Below, one piece after another: positions 12,101 to 24,748 of a stretch of DNA of 64,000 bases. The position numbers and the translations under genes were made by a program. Position 1 is the stretch's first letter. Each line of letters begins with the position of its first letter. The DNA is from Panonychus citri (Eukaryota > Arthropoda > Arachnida > Trombidiformes > Tetranychidae). The DNA is taken from positions 992,001-1,056,000 of the forward strand of contig NW_026515549.1 of the NCBI RefSeq assembly GCF_014898815.1, in the 5' to 3' direction. A model generated the notes under the pieces. It worked only from the letters and a program-made list of their open reading frames with translations. It did not search any database and had not been told where the DNA came from.

Positions 12101-15100
12101 ATCAGAGCGAAATTAATGATAAAGTGACAATTAGCTGAATGATAAGTGTAATTAAACCATAAGATTAACAGAAACTAAAACATTGGATAATCAGTGTAAC
12201 TTATTAGCAGTTGATAATTAATTGAGTTTAACCTTCTAATCAAATTGCAATTTCAGTAATAATAATAATTCAAGTTTAAATCAGTTTCCCCTGAGATCGA
12301 TTAACTTGCTCATGATTATGTTAATTTAGATAATTACAATTCATGAGATGAATGAATTAACGCGTGTTCGTTTAATCTAATATATATTAATTGGATAAGA
12401 TTGATTTGTTCACACATATATAAAGTATCACAATCACATTACAACAATTTAGACTAAATGAAGCGAATCGATAACAATGGCAAATGTAATATAACAATTT
12501 GTAAACAATTTGCTGATTATATTAACAGAGAGACAAATTAAACTAACAACAATCAATGGTGAACATGATGATGTCTTTTCGCCTCCAAATCAATTATAAT
12601 CACGACTACTATTTAACCAGAAAAGTCAACAATTCATTTCAATTCTATGTAACTAACTAATCAAATTAACCCTTTTCATTTCATTGATTCAACCGATGAT
12701 CACCATGAGTGAGAATCTGAATAGATAAACTTATAAATATGTTATCCGGATCAGCAGAATCGAGACTTGGACTATAAAATCACCGAATTTGACTTTCCAA
12801 GTTAATTGTCCAGCGATTATTACTATTCTGTTAATAAAATATCAATGAAAAAGATTCTAATCTTCCAAATATAAGTTGATTTCTTTTTGTCAGTTCAGCA
12901 TTTCATCAATTGGCCAATTTTCGGACAGTGTAAAAGGTTTTGGTCAGTTTCGTTGATAGTAATCATTGAAGTAACAGTAAATAAAACAAGATGAGTTCAA
13001 CAAGATATCAACAATTGATTAATCAATAAGAGTTTTACTCGAATCCAGAGAATCAACAAATCAGATCCCTTGATAACTTGTTACGTTGTTGACAATCATT
13101 CAATCAATTACTGTTTACTATTTACATTGGTATTTTGATTGATTGACTGACTGATTAACATTGTTTCATGTTGGTTGAGATAAACGGCAGATAAAGTAAT
13201 CTAATCAAATTGTTGAGCTATTACCTAAATGATTGTTGATAATTTAGATTATTAGTTGATTATCCTAATCTTCATTAGGTCTGAAACAATTGCTTTTCAT
13301 GATTACCAAAGACAAAGAAGTTTATTCATCACATTTGGAGGTCTTTTCTTTTTTGGACTGCAACCAATCTCTTCTCATCCCGTGAGAAGTTCTTGGAGAT
13401 AACATCACCGAGAAGACTTGAAATGAAGATTAAGATAAAGGTGAAGATTAAGATTAAGATGATAGACAGAAAGACAAAAGAGAGTAAAGAGAGATGATAA
13501 AGATGAAAGAAAGTAAATTTTATCGCGACAGCAAGTGAGCTACTTACATGGTGCTCACTTGGTGAACCAAATTGCTTGATAAATTAAGATAATTCATCCT
13601 GATGATTAAACGATTATGAGATATGATGAACACTCAAAGTTGTACATTCACCAAGTTGACATGATGGACTTTTCTTTTTCATCTTTTCTTTTGCTTGTCC
13701 ACTCTCACTGTACAAACTAATCAATGGTTATAATTAGTTTAATGGTCAACAAGTAATTCGATACTGACCTTTGCTTGAAATAAGATAATCATCATTTTTG
13801 CGGTTTTTACGGAGAATCAAAACTGCGTGACCGCCATGTTTGTTTCCTGTTGTTAAAAGATGAGAATCAAAGCAAAACAAAAAGCCAAAATGGAAAAGTG
13901 AATTAACTTTATCATAGAAAATTTCCAATCGTTGAAATCGCAATTTAATCGTATATTGTGGCATCGAAATATCAATCCAATTCAATACAATTTCCATGTT
14001 ACTATCAATACTTAATTTGCGAAATTCTCATTAGTTTTCTTCTTCTTTTAATTGGAATAATAATAATTGTCTTCATTAGATTCATTGTTTCACTCGGATG
14101 TTCATCATCTTGTCACATTCTCATCTTCATCTTTCAACTCACTTTTGCATCAATGGAAAACATCAACAGCCAAAGACAAGTGAATTCTATAGTTGCTCGA
14201 ATCTAAAAGAACAATCATCACGTTCATTCTCAGGGTAATTAGTCGTAACAATTAAATGACAACAATTGTAACAACTAATCTTTGGTTAATTTAAATTCAA
14301 AACACTGCTAATTGAGTTTACTTGCAGTTTTCAGTGATTGAACATTGAACGTAATTCAGCTTAACAACAACAATCAACGTAAATCTAATCTGTTATTCAA
14401 TAAATGAACCAAACAAAATGCCAGAATTTGAGATGAAATAATTGTCCATTTAAATGGGATTGTGAATCTCTGGCAATATTAAGATAACAAGCAGAGAAAT
14501 TAAATCTCAAGGAAAAAAAAAGAATCGCAGATTAAATCATTAATACTCAACAACAATGAGAATTAAATTGCCTTCAGGTTATAAAATAATTGTCCAATTT
14601 GAGATTAACTTAATCCCATGTTATCATATTATGGATCACAATCTTTTCAATGATAATGATTATCGAGAAGAAAAAAATAATAATCTATTAAATTGTTCAT
14701 TCTGTTGATTCCCATAGTCTCCCAATCTTTGACAATTATAATAAGTCTCATGTTTTCATTCATTAATTTAATTCCAATGAATATGATAAGATGATTTAAT
14801 CACAACTTTTTAAGTGTAAGCCTTTTATCACACTCGATGCACAACTTATTCAATCTGTAAACAATTTAATTAATTTACAGAAAAACGTTTCTCTTTTCAT
14901 GGTGAATTTTTTCATTAAATGATTCACTCTGGTGATACTCTGAAATTATTAAAATGAAAATGAAGATGAAGAAGATAAATTTCATGATAACATGGAATCG
15001 ATTCGTGATTAGTTTCCAATTTGCCGAAACATTGTTTGTTTCTATCCAATGGTAAACATTTGATTTACTATTTACTCTTGTAATCGATTCTTATTTAAAC

Positions 15101-16011
15101 AAATACATTCAAACATATTCTTAGACTCTATTTATTTCAATCTATTGAATTTCCATGATAACCAAGGAACCAGAAAGAAATAGGAAAGAGAATTTATCTT
15201 AATAGAAATAATAACAAAGAAAGAGAACATCTTGTTGATCTGATTTTCTTTTTTTTCCAAAATTCTCTCTTCTCTCATACTTTTATTCTATTTTTTATTC
15301 TATTTATATTTGTTCTTTTCTACAGCCAAGTGGGAGTTAAAACTCCAAGTTAATTCTCGATATCTTTTAGTAACATTATCTTTTTGTGTCAATTTAACAT
15401 AAATAAGGTAAAATATTGATTCGTAATTGGAAATAAGCGCTTGATAAAAGGGCAACAAAGGTTAAAGGTTTCGAACTGAATTTTGCTCATCAATCGATTA
15501 AATGTAATTTAAATTACGGTTAACATACATGAAAATGTTGAATGCGATTGGGTTGATCAATAGATGAAATTGAATTAAATTTAAAACAATTAATGTAAAC
15601 AGTCAATTGAATTTCTTAAACTTATTAACAATGAAACGAAATGAAATTTTGATCAACAAATGAAGACAAAAGTGAAATGATCACTTTGATTTGTTTCTAT
15701 TCGCACTAATCAAGGATATTGTTGTTATCATATTTGATGAATTATTGATTTAGATTATGAATTAATTATTAAATTGATGCGGTTATAGGATAACCACAAT
15801 CTCTCTCTTGAGTATATTACAAATACAGAAGCAATTGTAGGTCTTAACTAATATTACACTGAGAGAATACTGAAAATGGAAATGATAGAATGTTAATAAT
15901 TAATGTTATCACATTTAATGATCAACTTAATACCATTTACCCTCACAGTTAATTTTAATTTTGAATGAGGAGCAACTAAGGGAACCAAGGAAAAGTGGGT
16001 TGATCATGGAT

Positions 16012-16053
16012 GAGGATAACATGATGATAATGATGATGTTGATGATGATGATA
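16012..16053. repeat. GAT-rich microsatellite
   Basis: Imperfect GAT/GATAAT/GTTGAT trinucleotide-type repeats. Confidence 0.75.
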
Positions 16054-16780
16054 AGATTTACAGAGTCAATCTGGTGTTAAGTTAAAGCTTAAATTGAGAT
16101 TTATTGGTTAATCATAACTATCCTACGATCTGACAATCTAATATTTATACTCAACATAATATTTACCTTAATGTTAATCGAGTAGCTAAACCAATGGGAT
16201 TTCATGAGCATTTTTATAAACAACAACAGCAATTCTCATCATTATCTTGTTATATACATGAGAGCAAAATCTCAAGTGAATTTTGATGAAAACAGGAACA
16301 GTAATCACAATTAACTGTTGCTATTATTTCATGTTTATTATATTTATTAGAATCAACTGTTACTTAAGGTTAACAGAGATAATTTGTTACTCTGATAACT
16401 GTAATAATCTAATAATAATCTAGAAAATTAAGAGCGTTAATATCATATGGAAATCCTATAAATAACAAATAAGAAAATTTCGCAAATTATCTCAATCAAA
16501 ATAACCAAATAAGAATATTTTCCATTCCCATGTTACTCTTATATTATTCATCAAATTTGGTTAGAGAAAAAAAATAAAAATCGAGAGCATCCAAATGCTT
16601 AAGATGTAATAATAATTTCTAATTCATGATTGATAAACAAATAAATCATCAGAATTAGAAATCGTTGTGGATTAATGAAGTTTCAAGGGAATCATTTCAA
16701 TCCCAGTTGATCAAATTTGATAATATGAAAATAGATTAACTCAATCAATGATTAGAAAGTGAACCGATTTGATAAATTTC

Positions 16781-16835
16781 AATTGTTTCCAGATAAATAC
16801 AATTCAATTTACTGAATAAATATCTGGAAACAATT
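16781..16835. repeat. 15-bp perfect inverted repeat
   Basis: AATTGTTTCCAGATA (16781-16795) is repeated inverted as TATCTGGAAACAATT (16821-16835), with a 25-base AT-rich loop. It could be a hairpin or a relic of a small transposon. No target duplication was recognised. Confidence 0.75.
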
Positions 16836-17570
16836 TAATCAACTATGATTAAAATCTATATTTACATTGTTTAGTTATGATAAATTAACCTGAGTTTCAA
16901 CTCAATCATTAAATTACTTTAAACTGAATAACCAATGAACAAAAAAATTAATAATTCAATTCTATTCACGAATCAAATCAACTAAACAATGAACTTTTTT
17001 TATATATATAAAGTTCTAGATGAATAATAAATATAATGGTTTCACTTTTTTTTTGGAGTTTTTTTTATGTTGATAAACTTTAATTTATTTTGATTCGTGA
17101 GTTAAATTGGTTCATCCATTTAATTGTAAATGATTACATTTAGTTAGTGAAAAAAATTACTTTGTAATAATCTGATAATTTGATTGTCACTAGAATTCAG
17201 GTATCATGATCATTCAATTGAGCTCAATTGAATTGGACAATCAGATATATCATATTATTGTAAATGATTACTGATGTTTGGCTTTGTTATCTAATGACAA
17301 ACATTAACAATCTAATGATAAATATATCATATTATCTGTGTGGTTAGATGATAATCAACAGAATTATCATCGTCATTATTATTATCAGCATCTTCCTCTA
17401 TCAGAATCGAGGTTTTTTATCATTATCATCATCTGAGAATACAACAACAACAAAAAAGAGATTCTTTTGATAATCTCAAGGGAAATTAAACTGAATCCAA
17501 TGTTTACTTTACCATCAACATGGATATAATATCATTGATTGGGTTAAATCAGTTGTGTATTATCTTCGTC

Positions 17571-17636
17571 TTTATCTTCATCTTCATCCGCATCATCATC
17601 ATTTCCTCATCTTCATCTTCATCCTCTTTATCTTCC
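17571..17636. repeat. CATCTT/CATC microsatellite
   Basis: Imperfect repeats of TCTTCA and ATC over about 65 bp. A continuous frame can be read through it, but nothing around it supports a gene. Confidence 0.75.
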
Positions 17637-18009
17637 CTGTTAAGCTAATCAATGAAATGTATATATTAATACATAAGTGGTTAAGTCAACAAAAAAAGCA
17701 GCAATCAACAAACAACGTTTATCATTAGATTCAATGTTCTATTAATAATTGTTACATTTTTTTTTCAATTATCTTTCGCTCATTATTATTATTATTGTTA
17801 TTAGTGAACTCAACTCGTTACCATTATCATTTAATGTCTTTTTGTCAACTTTAAGTTGATTGTAATTGTTATTTACTGGTTCTTTACATTGCAATTTAAG
17901 TTTTTCATCACTATTTTCACAATCAAATTTAACTACAACGATCAACACTTTAAATGTCAATTGATGTAATTTTTGTTTAACATGTTAATAGTAACTATCA
18001 AGATTATCA

Positions 18010-18043
18010 TGATGAAGATGAAGATGAAGATGATGATGATGAT
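18010..18043. repeat. GATGAA/GAT microsatellite
   Basis: GATGAA units followed by GAT units, about 34 bp. Confidence 0.8.
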
Positions 18044-20494
18044 TATACTTTGGTTACTTTGGGATATCAGAGGAAAAGTGAATTGTAAAACTTTAAATGT
18101 ATAATTTGATGAGAGTATTATCAGTTTGATTGAAGTTGGAAATGATTATCATGAAACAAAAGATTACATGTTCATCATAACAATCAATGTACATTTATGA
18201 TGATAATCAATCACATCTAAATTTCACACTTTCGACTATTACAATTGAACACCAATGGTGATGACAGTTGAAAGGAGGACTGATGTAAAGTGGGAGGAAG
18301 AGGAAGATTTGAAAGATATTTAAGAAACATCCTGATGATTGTCATCGTTTTTTGATGTTGATCAATTTAAAGTGTGAAACCCATGAAACATGATAATCTT
18401 GATTCTAATGATGCATAACTTGATGTTCATCAACTCATTGAATCGCCAAATAAGTCCGATATTTTCTGGTTTCTTCCCATTGATCCAAAAGGAAATCATG
18501 TTAATCTCATTTTCACAGCGATTTGATTTCTATTTAATGATTTTCAGACAATAAGAAGAAAGCTAATCTTTTCATGCTATTTCATGAATATTCCATCTCA
18601 TTTTCATAGGGAATCATTGGAAATGTCGGTTAGTTTTTTGTTGTTTGAAACGCGTCGAGGCGATTGGGTGTTCATTGATTGTCCGTCAACACGATGGAAA
18701 TTGAATCGTTGTTATGATTTGACTCTTTCGCTGGTTCAATAACTTGACTTGTGATAAATGTGATTGTGACTGGAAAGATAAAGAAAGGAAATAAGATAAT
18801 CTGATGCACGCGACATTCAATTATATTTGATAATAGGGTATCAATGACACGAGCCAATAAAAGGATCTCTCACTCTCGAGAGAAACATGGAGATGTCATA
18901 TTATATTTACCACACCTTTTCCTTTCTTCTGATCATTATAATGTTACAGAGACACCATATCATTATTGTGAATTCATCTTGGTAATAAGAGATGAGCAGG
19001 ATATTATCCATTTTAAATATTCCCCCGACTAATCACATTATAATCTGATAATCAAATTGATTGTCGCTCGATGCCACTGCCATCTAGGAATATACAATCT
19101 ATTCAATTGACTTGAGTTTCTCAAGTTTAATTGTTCAGATTTCACCATTTCAATAACTGATCAACTATCGACTAACAAACTTTTCTACTGCCTAATCATT
19201 AATCTGTAATTCTTAAGCTAAATGAACACCTAAATTAAGTGAACCGACTGTACTTAATATCTAATGGAGGGTCAATCATTGATCGCATTGATCGATGATT
19301 GAAAGTTTTCATTTGTTGATTGAAAAATGATTTTATAAGTGACAATTTGATGAGGAAATGTTAATCAATTTTAGAAAAGACAAATATCAACAAAAGAATT
19401 ATAACTTTAATGGTCAATCTAATGGTCAACTGGTCAAATTCTTGTTTACATAAATGAATCTTTTTCTATTTCTGCGCTTATTACCTGAGATCTGACATGA
19501 TGATAGGTTAAGATGATTGGATTCTGTTCAATAGGAAAGAACATCAATGTTAAATGAACCATAGAATTGAGATGAAGAAAGAGGCTGACAAGATAATTGT
19601 GATGATATTCAAAGAGAGAGAGAGAGTTAAAAGTTGATTTAACTTGACAAAAGATGATGACGATTGCGAAGATGAAACAACGAGATTCACCAGTTCCAGA
19701 TCAATTTTCATCTGTTCATTTTTATTCTGGTAAAAGTCAATAATATTCATGATGGACAATTTGGTTGATTCAATGGATTGAAATGCGATAACTTGATTCT
19801 TTTACACCATTAATTCAGTGGAAATGTTCATGTTCGATGCCCTCTCACATTACACGTAAATCTAAGCCTTAATTGGTGTTTTCTTTTTATTCTCATCTTA
19901 TCTCATCTCCAATCTTTAAATCTACCAGATTAAAATGAACAATTATCGGGATAAAATTTAATAAGAGTAGTTAACTCAACATTAACTCCAATTAAATTCA
20001 ATTGAGTTGCTGCATGAAAATAATAATCTCAGAATCAACTGACCAATTTAATGATAGTTAATGATCTATAATTTTTGAAACTTTATCAACTAAAGAGTAA
20101 AAGTAACTCAATATAATTTGATCACAATGAAAGTGTCATTTTCTGACTCAATTTACTCCCAAGTGACCAATTGATGGACAAAAGCAAAGCAAATCATATG
20201 ATGAACATCAAATTTTCATTCAATCAATATTCTGGCTGAGTAAACAATATATGTTGCGCAGCATCAAATTCACATGATAAAACTTCATCTTCATCATCAC
20301 TTTTATCATCATCCTATTTATGTTAAATGGTTGTTGATCCTCCTCACCTTGTCCATTGAATATTAATCTATCCAATGGCATATAAATGGACATCAACTTA
20401 TCCTCCTCTCAAATGTTTCATCATTGTTAACTTTATTCATTCAGAATATCATGAATTATGAAAGGACCATGAAAGGATAGTTTTGTCATTCCAA

Positions 20495-21527
20495 ATGAAA
20501 ATGAACACAACAAATGATTTCACATTTAAGGTAAATTGTTTCATTTTGCTTTTCTTGTTTTAATTGATCCGACAAAATGACCTTATGGCTTTATGAGCGA
20601 TTATTTATTCCATGTCGCTAATTAGCTTCATTAATTATTCCTCAGAGATCTGCAACATATTCGATATCTCCAAGAGAATGTAAGAACTGGTTCGGTTCAA
20701 ATGAACCGCTTTTTTCTGTTTTCCAAACGATCATTTTATTGGCTTTTTCAATTCCCGCGAATTTCAATATAACAAAATATTCGAACAAATTTTTGGTCAT
20801 TTTCGGCTATGCCATTGGTTTGATTTGGATAAATTATCGATCAAATGATGAATGGATCTATGGTTTAGACTCAATAATTAATTGGTATTCGCTTTTTCTG
20901 CTCATCAACGGTGTCCAGTTGATCTACATGTTTGTCCAAAGATTTTTCAATAAAATTCCTCAGCATCTCGTTGAACTTTTTTCATCCGTATTCCAGCCTT
21001 TGGGTGTTGCACCGAGAGATTTTCTAGACTTGGTGAAATTGGGAACAATCAAATACTTGCCTGCTAATCATAGATATTCAAGTGAAGGCTCAACAAGAAT
21101 CGGTCAAAGTATCTCAATTCTTTTGACTGGAAGTCTTCAGGTTACATTCAACAGAATCTTGATCCATACAATTGAACCCAATGAGTTTGTTGATTCTGTA
21201 GAATTCAAATATCAGTCATGTTATTTCAACAAAACGTCTTCATCTTCATTGCACCAAAGTGTAAGACATCATCAAGTGGAAAATCTCCAACATGAAGATA
21301 ATCAAGAGGAAACGAGTTTTGTTGTGCCCGAAGGCGATGATGGAAAGTATCTACTTCCTAGAGAGTTTGATAAGTTCCAAGTTTCAATAACAGCCATTGA
21401 GTCATCGAAAATAATCACATGGGACATCGAAAGTTTTGTAGATCTGTTAGAAACTCGTGATCGATTGAAATCCGTAGTTTATGCTTTCATTGGAAAAGAC
21501 GTTATTCACAAGATTTATGGTCAATAA
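20495..21527 (+). CDS. Popeye domain-containing protein (BVES/POPDC-like)
   Basis: Modelled as two exons, 20495-20530 and 20646-21527, giving 305 residues. Intron 20531-20645 runs GTAAAT...CCTCAG and keeps frame. The short first exon gives an Asn/Thr-rich N-terminus with a possible N-glycosylation site (NTT), like known Popeye proteins. Then come the conserved 'CKNW' region, hydrophobic segments (about residues 40-110) and a cytoplasmic Popeye domain (about 115-300). The cyclic-nucleotide phosphate-binding motif, typically DSPEW in vertebrates, reads 'FVDSVEF'; 'FQVSITA' is the second conserved block. By family the protein is a cAMP-binding membrane protein of muscle and epithelial membranes. 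A Ser/His/Gln-rich loop of about 40 residues is inserted in the domain. The next Met, two codons later, is an alternative start. The exon 1 choice is my inference; the domain call is firm. Confidence 0.9.
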
Positions 21528-21913
21528 TTCTCATTGCTAATTAGCTTGTAAATTGTTAAACGATTACAGCTTCAAGTTCAAACTGACTTAAATTGCGACT
21601 CACAATTGTAAGCATTTTAACTAATTAAACAAACGAGAATCATTTTGAACAAATCGATAGCCAATGTTATATCTTGAATTTGATTCTATTCAATCTCATT
21701 TGCTTGAATTGTTAATCGAAGGCTTAATCTTGTCTTGAATTAATCTCTATGAAAATAATCAACTTGAGAAATACATTTGTATTAACTGTCAATTTTAATG
21801 GAAGACTTTTGCTAGTTTTAATCAGTTCTTCGGTCAGTGTACAAAATGATCAAGCGATTAAAACAAATCGAGATCAATTAATAATAGAATTATGGGAAAT
21901 TCGACCAATATCA
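21528..21913. other. intergenic, convergent gene ends
   Basis: 386 bp between the Popeye gene (+) and the lipocalin gene (-). Both 3' ends point into it. Nothing coding is supported; the open frame from 21749 has no start context or domain. Confidence 0.6.
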
Positions 21914-22780
21914 TCACCGTCTTTTGGTTAAAATTCGAACTGGACCAAGTTTCATTCCGAAATTAGAACTGTTAATGCAAGAAGCGCAATTAGTTTCGTT
22001 GGCAGCAGTTCGTTTGTTTGCATTGGAATCGCAATTTTTTTGATCGATAAAACTGAAATCGTGTTCGTTAATTCCATAAGATTCAAATTTCGATCGGAGC
22101 TCTCGAATTTTCTCCTTGGGCAAATCAGGAGTTCGACTCATTATTTGTGCTGATTGTCGATGTCCAAATAAGATTTTTTGACATGACCAAACGGCAGCAT
22201 AAGAAGTATAATCAGTATCGATAATCCAATAATTTTGGCTTCCTAATGGGCTTGCTGATGATCAGGGAAACGGAAAATCAAAACCATAAGGGTTAATTGT
22301 CAATCCAAATTAATTAAATGATGAAAATACTCACTTATTGGATAGTCGATTCTCATGATAGACTTTTGATCATTTTTGGAAAATTCAACTTTACCCCTTT
22401 GATGTCTACACGGAAGAAGAGAAAGAGTTAAAATCGCAATTTAAACAACATTTAAATACTTACATTTGAATTCCTAATGGGACGAGATATTCAGCAACAT
22501 GATAAGCTCCATGTTCATCTTTAGTTATATCTTCTGCCATACAATTGCTCATGGTTCGGAATTTTTGTAGGACAAACCATTTACCAAGGAACTGAACATT
22601 TCAAAGATCGAGAGGTGAGTAGGTTGTGGGGTCAAATGTCTTGGGTAAAGTCAATTGGTTACTTACTTTATCCATATCAAAGTTTCTCATGACCTCAACT
22701 TCTGGACAGTCTCCCATTTTGAGTATGTGTCCATAGGAAGAGGTAACGAACATGAATGAGAATAATAAAAGAGGAAACAT
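21914..22780 (-). CDS. secreted lipocalin, apolipoprotein D-like
   Basis: Four exons on the reverse strand: 22667-22780, 22464-22591, 22335-22405 and 21914-22254, giving 217 residues. Every junction is GT-AG and in frame. Exon 1 encodes a signal peptide ('MFPLLLFSFMFVTSSYG') and the lipocalin start 'GDCPEVEVMRNFDMDK'. Exon 2 begins with the signature 'FLGKWFVLQKF' (Gly41 and Trp43, the GxW motif). Exon 4 carries the second conserved region 'YWIIDTDYTSYAAVW' (about residues 113-127), followed by a cysteine-containing tail. Lipocalins bind small hydrophobic ligands such as lipids, sterols or pigments in a beta-barrel; the ApoD/Lazarillo type is secreted. The ligand cannot be inferred. The C-terminal tail after about residue 180 is Asn/Cys-rich and poorly conserved. 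Confidence 0.92.
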
Positions 22781-22960
22781 TTCGGTGGGTCTCTAACAGA
22801 AATACTAAAGTGATGCGTTGATGGGAACTTGACACAGGTAAAGTGTTGGTGGAAATGAAATGGCTCTGCTTTTGAAAGAAGCTTTTATCTGGTAGAGACA
22901 AAGAAAGAGAGAAGATAAAAGAAGATAAGTAAGAGGAAAAGAAAGAGACGGGAGAAGATG

Positions 22961-22992
<32 letters not shown>

Positions 22993-24370
22993 GAAGTTGC
23001 AGTTAAGTGATGAAATGATAAGAAACTAATCTGACAAGATGATGAAGGAAATACTTTGGGTTGGTCAAGTTTTCAATCAATAATTCTCAGTGTCAACATA
23101 TAAGCTCAAAACTTTTTCTATTTCTTAGAAAAGGCTTGAAATGTTTCATTCGATGTTAATCTTAATCTTCCAATGGAATTAAACTTGATCATCGGCTTTT
23201 CCCTTCTCAATTTCATTTGAATTTGAGCCTTAAACTTTTTAGAACGAAAGGCAAGAAGATATCAGAGAACTTATCAACCAAATAGACCGGATTTTATATC
23301 GAGATTAACGAGAAGCGAAACAGTCCATTTAAAAAAGAATTGAAAATCTATTGAAAGAATATTCAACTTGAGTGTTCTGACTAAATCAAAAGTTTTCTCG
23401 TGAACTTTACGAAACTGCTCATGAATAATTAGAACGCTACATTTCTCGAAATCGGTTCGAGTTCAAAAAAAAGAACGAGTAAATAGAGAATCTCAATTCA
23501 TGATGTTGTTTACCATTCGCATTATCAGTTTTCCATGTACTTAAAATGAAGCTTTGAAAGTTATCTTTCGATATCATCATGTTCAAGATATGAACTTATT
23601 CAAGTGTTTTCATGGGATCAAAATTATCTTATTTTCATCTGTTTGATTGATGTCAACGTAAATGATTGTTCTCAGTAAACCGGAAGAATATTTCATCTTG
23701 TTGATTTTATTATTCGAAGTCTCTACTTTTTCAGATCGAATTCTGATCATTTCCAATTTCACCTGATCGGAAATTTGACACTAAATGAAAGTAAACGACC
23801 TTGAAATTGAAACAAACTGCTGATTAATCAATTGGAGTCAATTTATGTTGTTATGGTTTATCATTAAAAAGATCATAACTAATTATTAATTATCCATAAG
23901 TCATTGAAACGTAATTATGATCAGCTAACCTCTTGATTATTCTCATCAATAAGAACCTGGTTAGGAATTTACCACAAAATATGTTCGCTCAGCTATTCCT
24001 AAGTGCCGCCTGTGGACCTAAAAATAAATCTTTCGATAATCGATCAATATCTTTAATAACGAGTATAATAAATGTAGTTCTAGATTTTCAACTCTAATTT
24101 GCACGGGACCAAAATCTCAACTTTGCGAGAAAATTATGTTTATTAATCATCAATTATTAGTATTTGGATTAATCGAATTAGTTGTTTATTTTTTTGAATT
24201 TTCCGCGAAAATGTTCGATATCAAAATCGATACGATGATCGATAGTCAGAAAAAGTAAACAATGTTAACCTTTGTTTTGGTTTTCTTCAATTAGTAAATT
24301 AATTCTCATTTTCTAATTGTTAATTTTTCCAATTAGAAGATTGATTAGTTTAATTGGACTTTTTGTCATC
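22781..24370. other. intergenic region with GA microsatellite
   Basis: 1.6 kb between the divergent lipocalin and small membrane protein genes, so it should hold both promoters. A GA/GAAA-rich tract lies at 22960-22995. No other gene is recognised. Confidence 0.5.
22960..22995. repeat. GA/GAAA microsatellite
   Basis: GAAA units then (GA)n, just upstream of the lipocalin start. Confidence 0.85.
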
Positions 24371-24748
24371 ATGATCACAACTGCAAATTTTCGTGCTCTT
24401 CCCTTGCATCTGAAGATAATAGTGAGCGTGAAGAAATGTTACCAGCGACATCCGATCGCTTTGATTGGCTTGGGTCATGCATTCGTTGGCGTTTTTGGGT
24501 ATTTCTTTTACATTGACAAACTTTTGGCGACCAACCAGCGGGTGATGCCACGATATCGGAGTTGGTACACTGTGTACAGACCTGATGACGTGCGATTAAA
24601 ATTGACACCGAAAAGATTTGTCACCGATAAGCAATTCATGAAGGAAGATCATCATGACTACAATGATGATGCTCCAAGCACTTTGGTTCCACCAGTTAAA
24701 TTCAGAGCTAATCGTGAACGTTTAGGAGGAAATGGTTATGTCCAATGA
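24371..24748 (+). CDS. small single-pass membrane protein, possibly mitochondrial (NDUFA4-like?)
   Basis: One exon from ATG 24371 to the stop at 24746-24748, 125 residues. The frame is open upstream, but that part has no ATG. The N-terminus is basic and amphipathic. A single membrane span 'HPIALIGLGHAFVGVFGYFF' (about 26-45) follows, then a basic region with 'YRPDDVR', then a His/Asp-rich stretch and a basic tail. The pattern of His-Pro before one span, then an aromatic/basic soluble tail, resembles small respiratory-chain subunits of the NDUFA4/MLRQ type, but similarity is weak and the protein is longer (NDUFA4 is about 80). I regard the gene as probable and the family as a guess. A profile search would decide. 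Confidence 0.5.
   Translation: MITTANFRALPLHLKIIVSVKKCYQRHPIALIGLGHAFVGVFGYFFYIDKLLATNQRVMPRYRSWYTVYRPDDVRLKLTPKRFVTDKQFMKEDHHDYNDDAPSTLVPPVKFRANRERLGGNGYVQ

Larger units (their letters stand above)
4143..20494. other. 16-kb gene-poor AT-rich stretch
   Basis: No exon chain or conserved domain could be supported on either strand. It holds many poly-A/T runs, TGAT/ATCA-rich simple sequence and the microsatellites listed separately. Isolated open frames (for example 4880-5257, 13958-14206 and the reverse strand at 13746-13997) lack recognisable domains and convincing splice partners. It could be intergenic, or include long introns or 5' exons of the Popeye gene or an unseen gene. Small exons could be missed by eye. 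Confidence 0.5.

Noticed and set aside
13746..13997. Reverse-strand frame with splice-like TTTTAACAACAG and AAAG-GTCAGT signals
   Set aside because: The middle part looks exon-like (frame with 'KHGGHAVLILRK'), but an intron there would break the frame and no neighbouring exons or family match were found.
16985..17012. TTTTTTATATATATAAAG as a promoter TATA box
   Set aside because: Not near any gene; simple AT sequence is common throughout the window.
18672..19032. Overlapping open frames on both strands
   Set aside because: Short, with no motif, and the two frames contradict each other.
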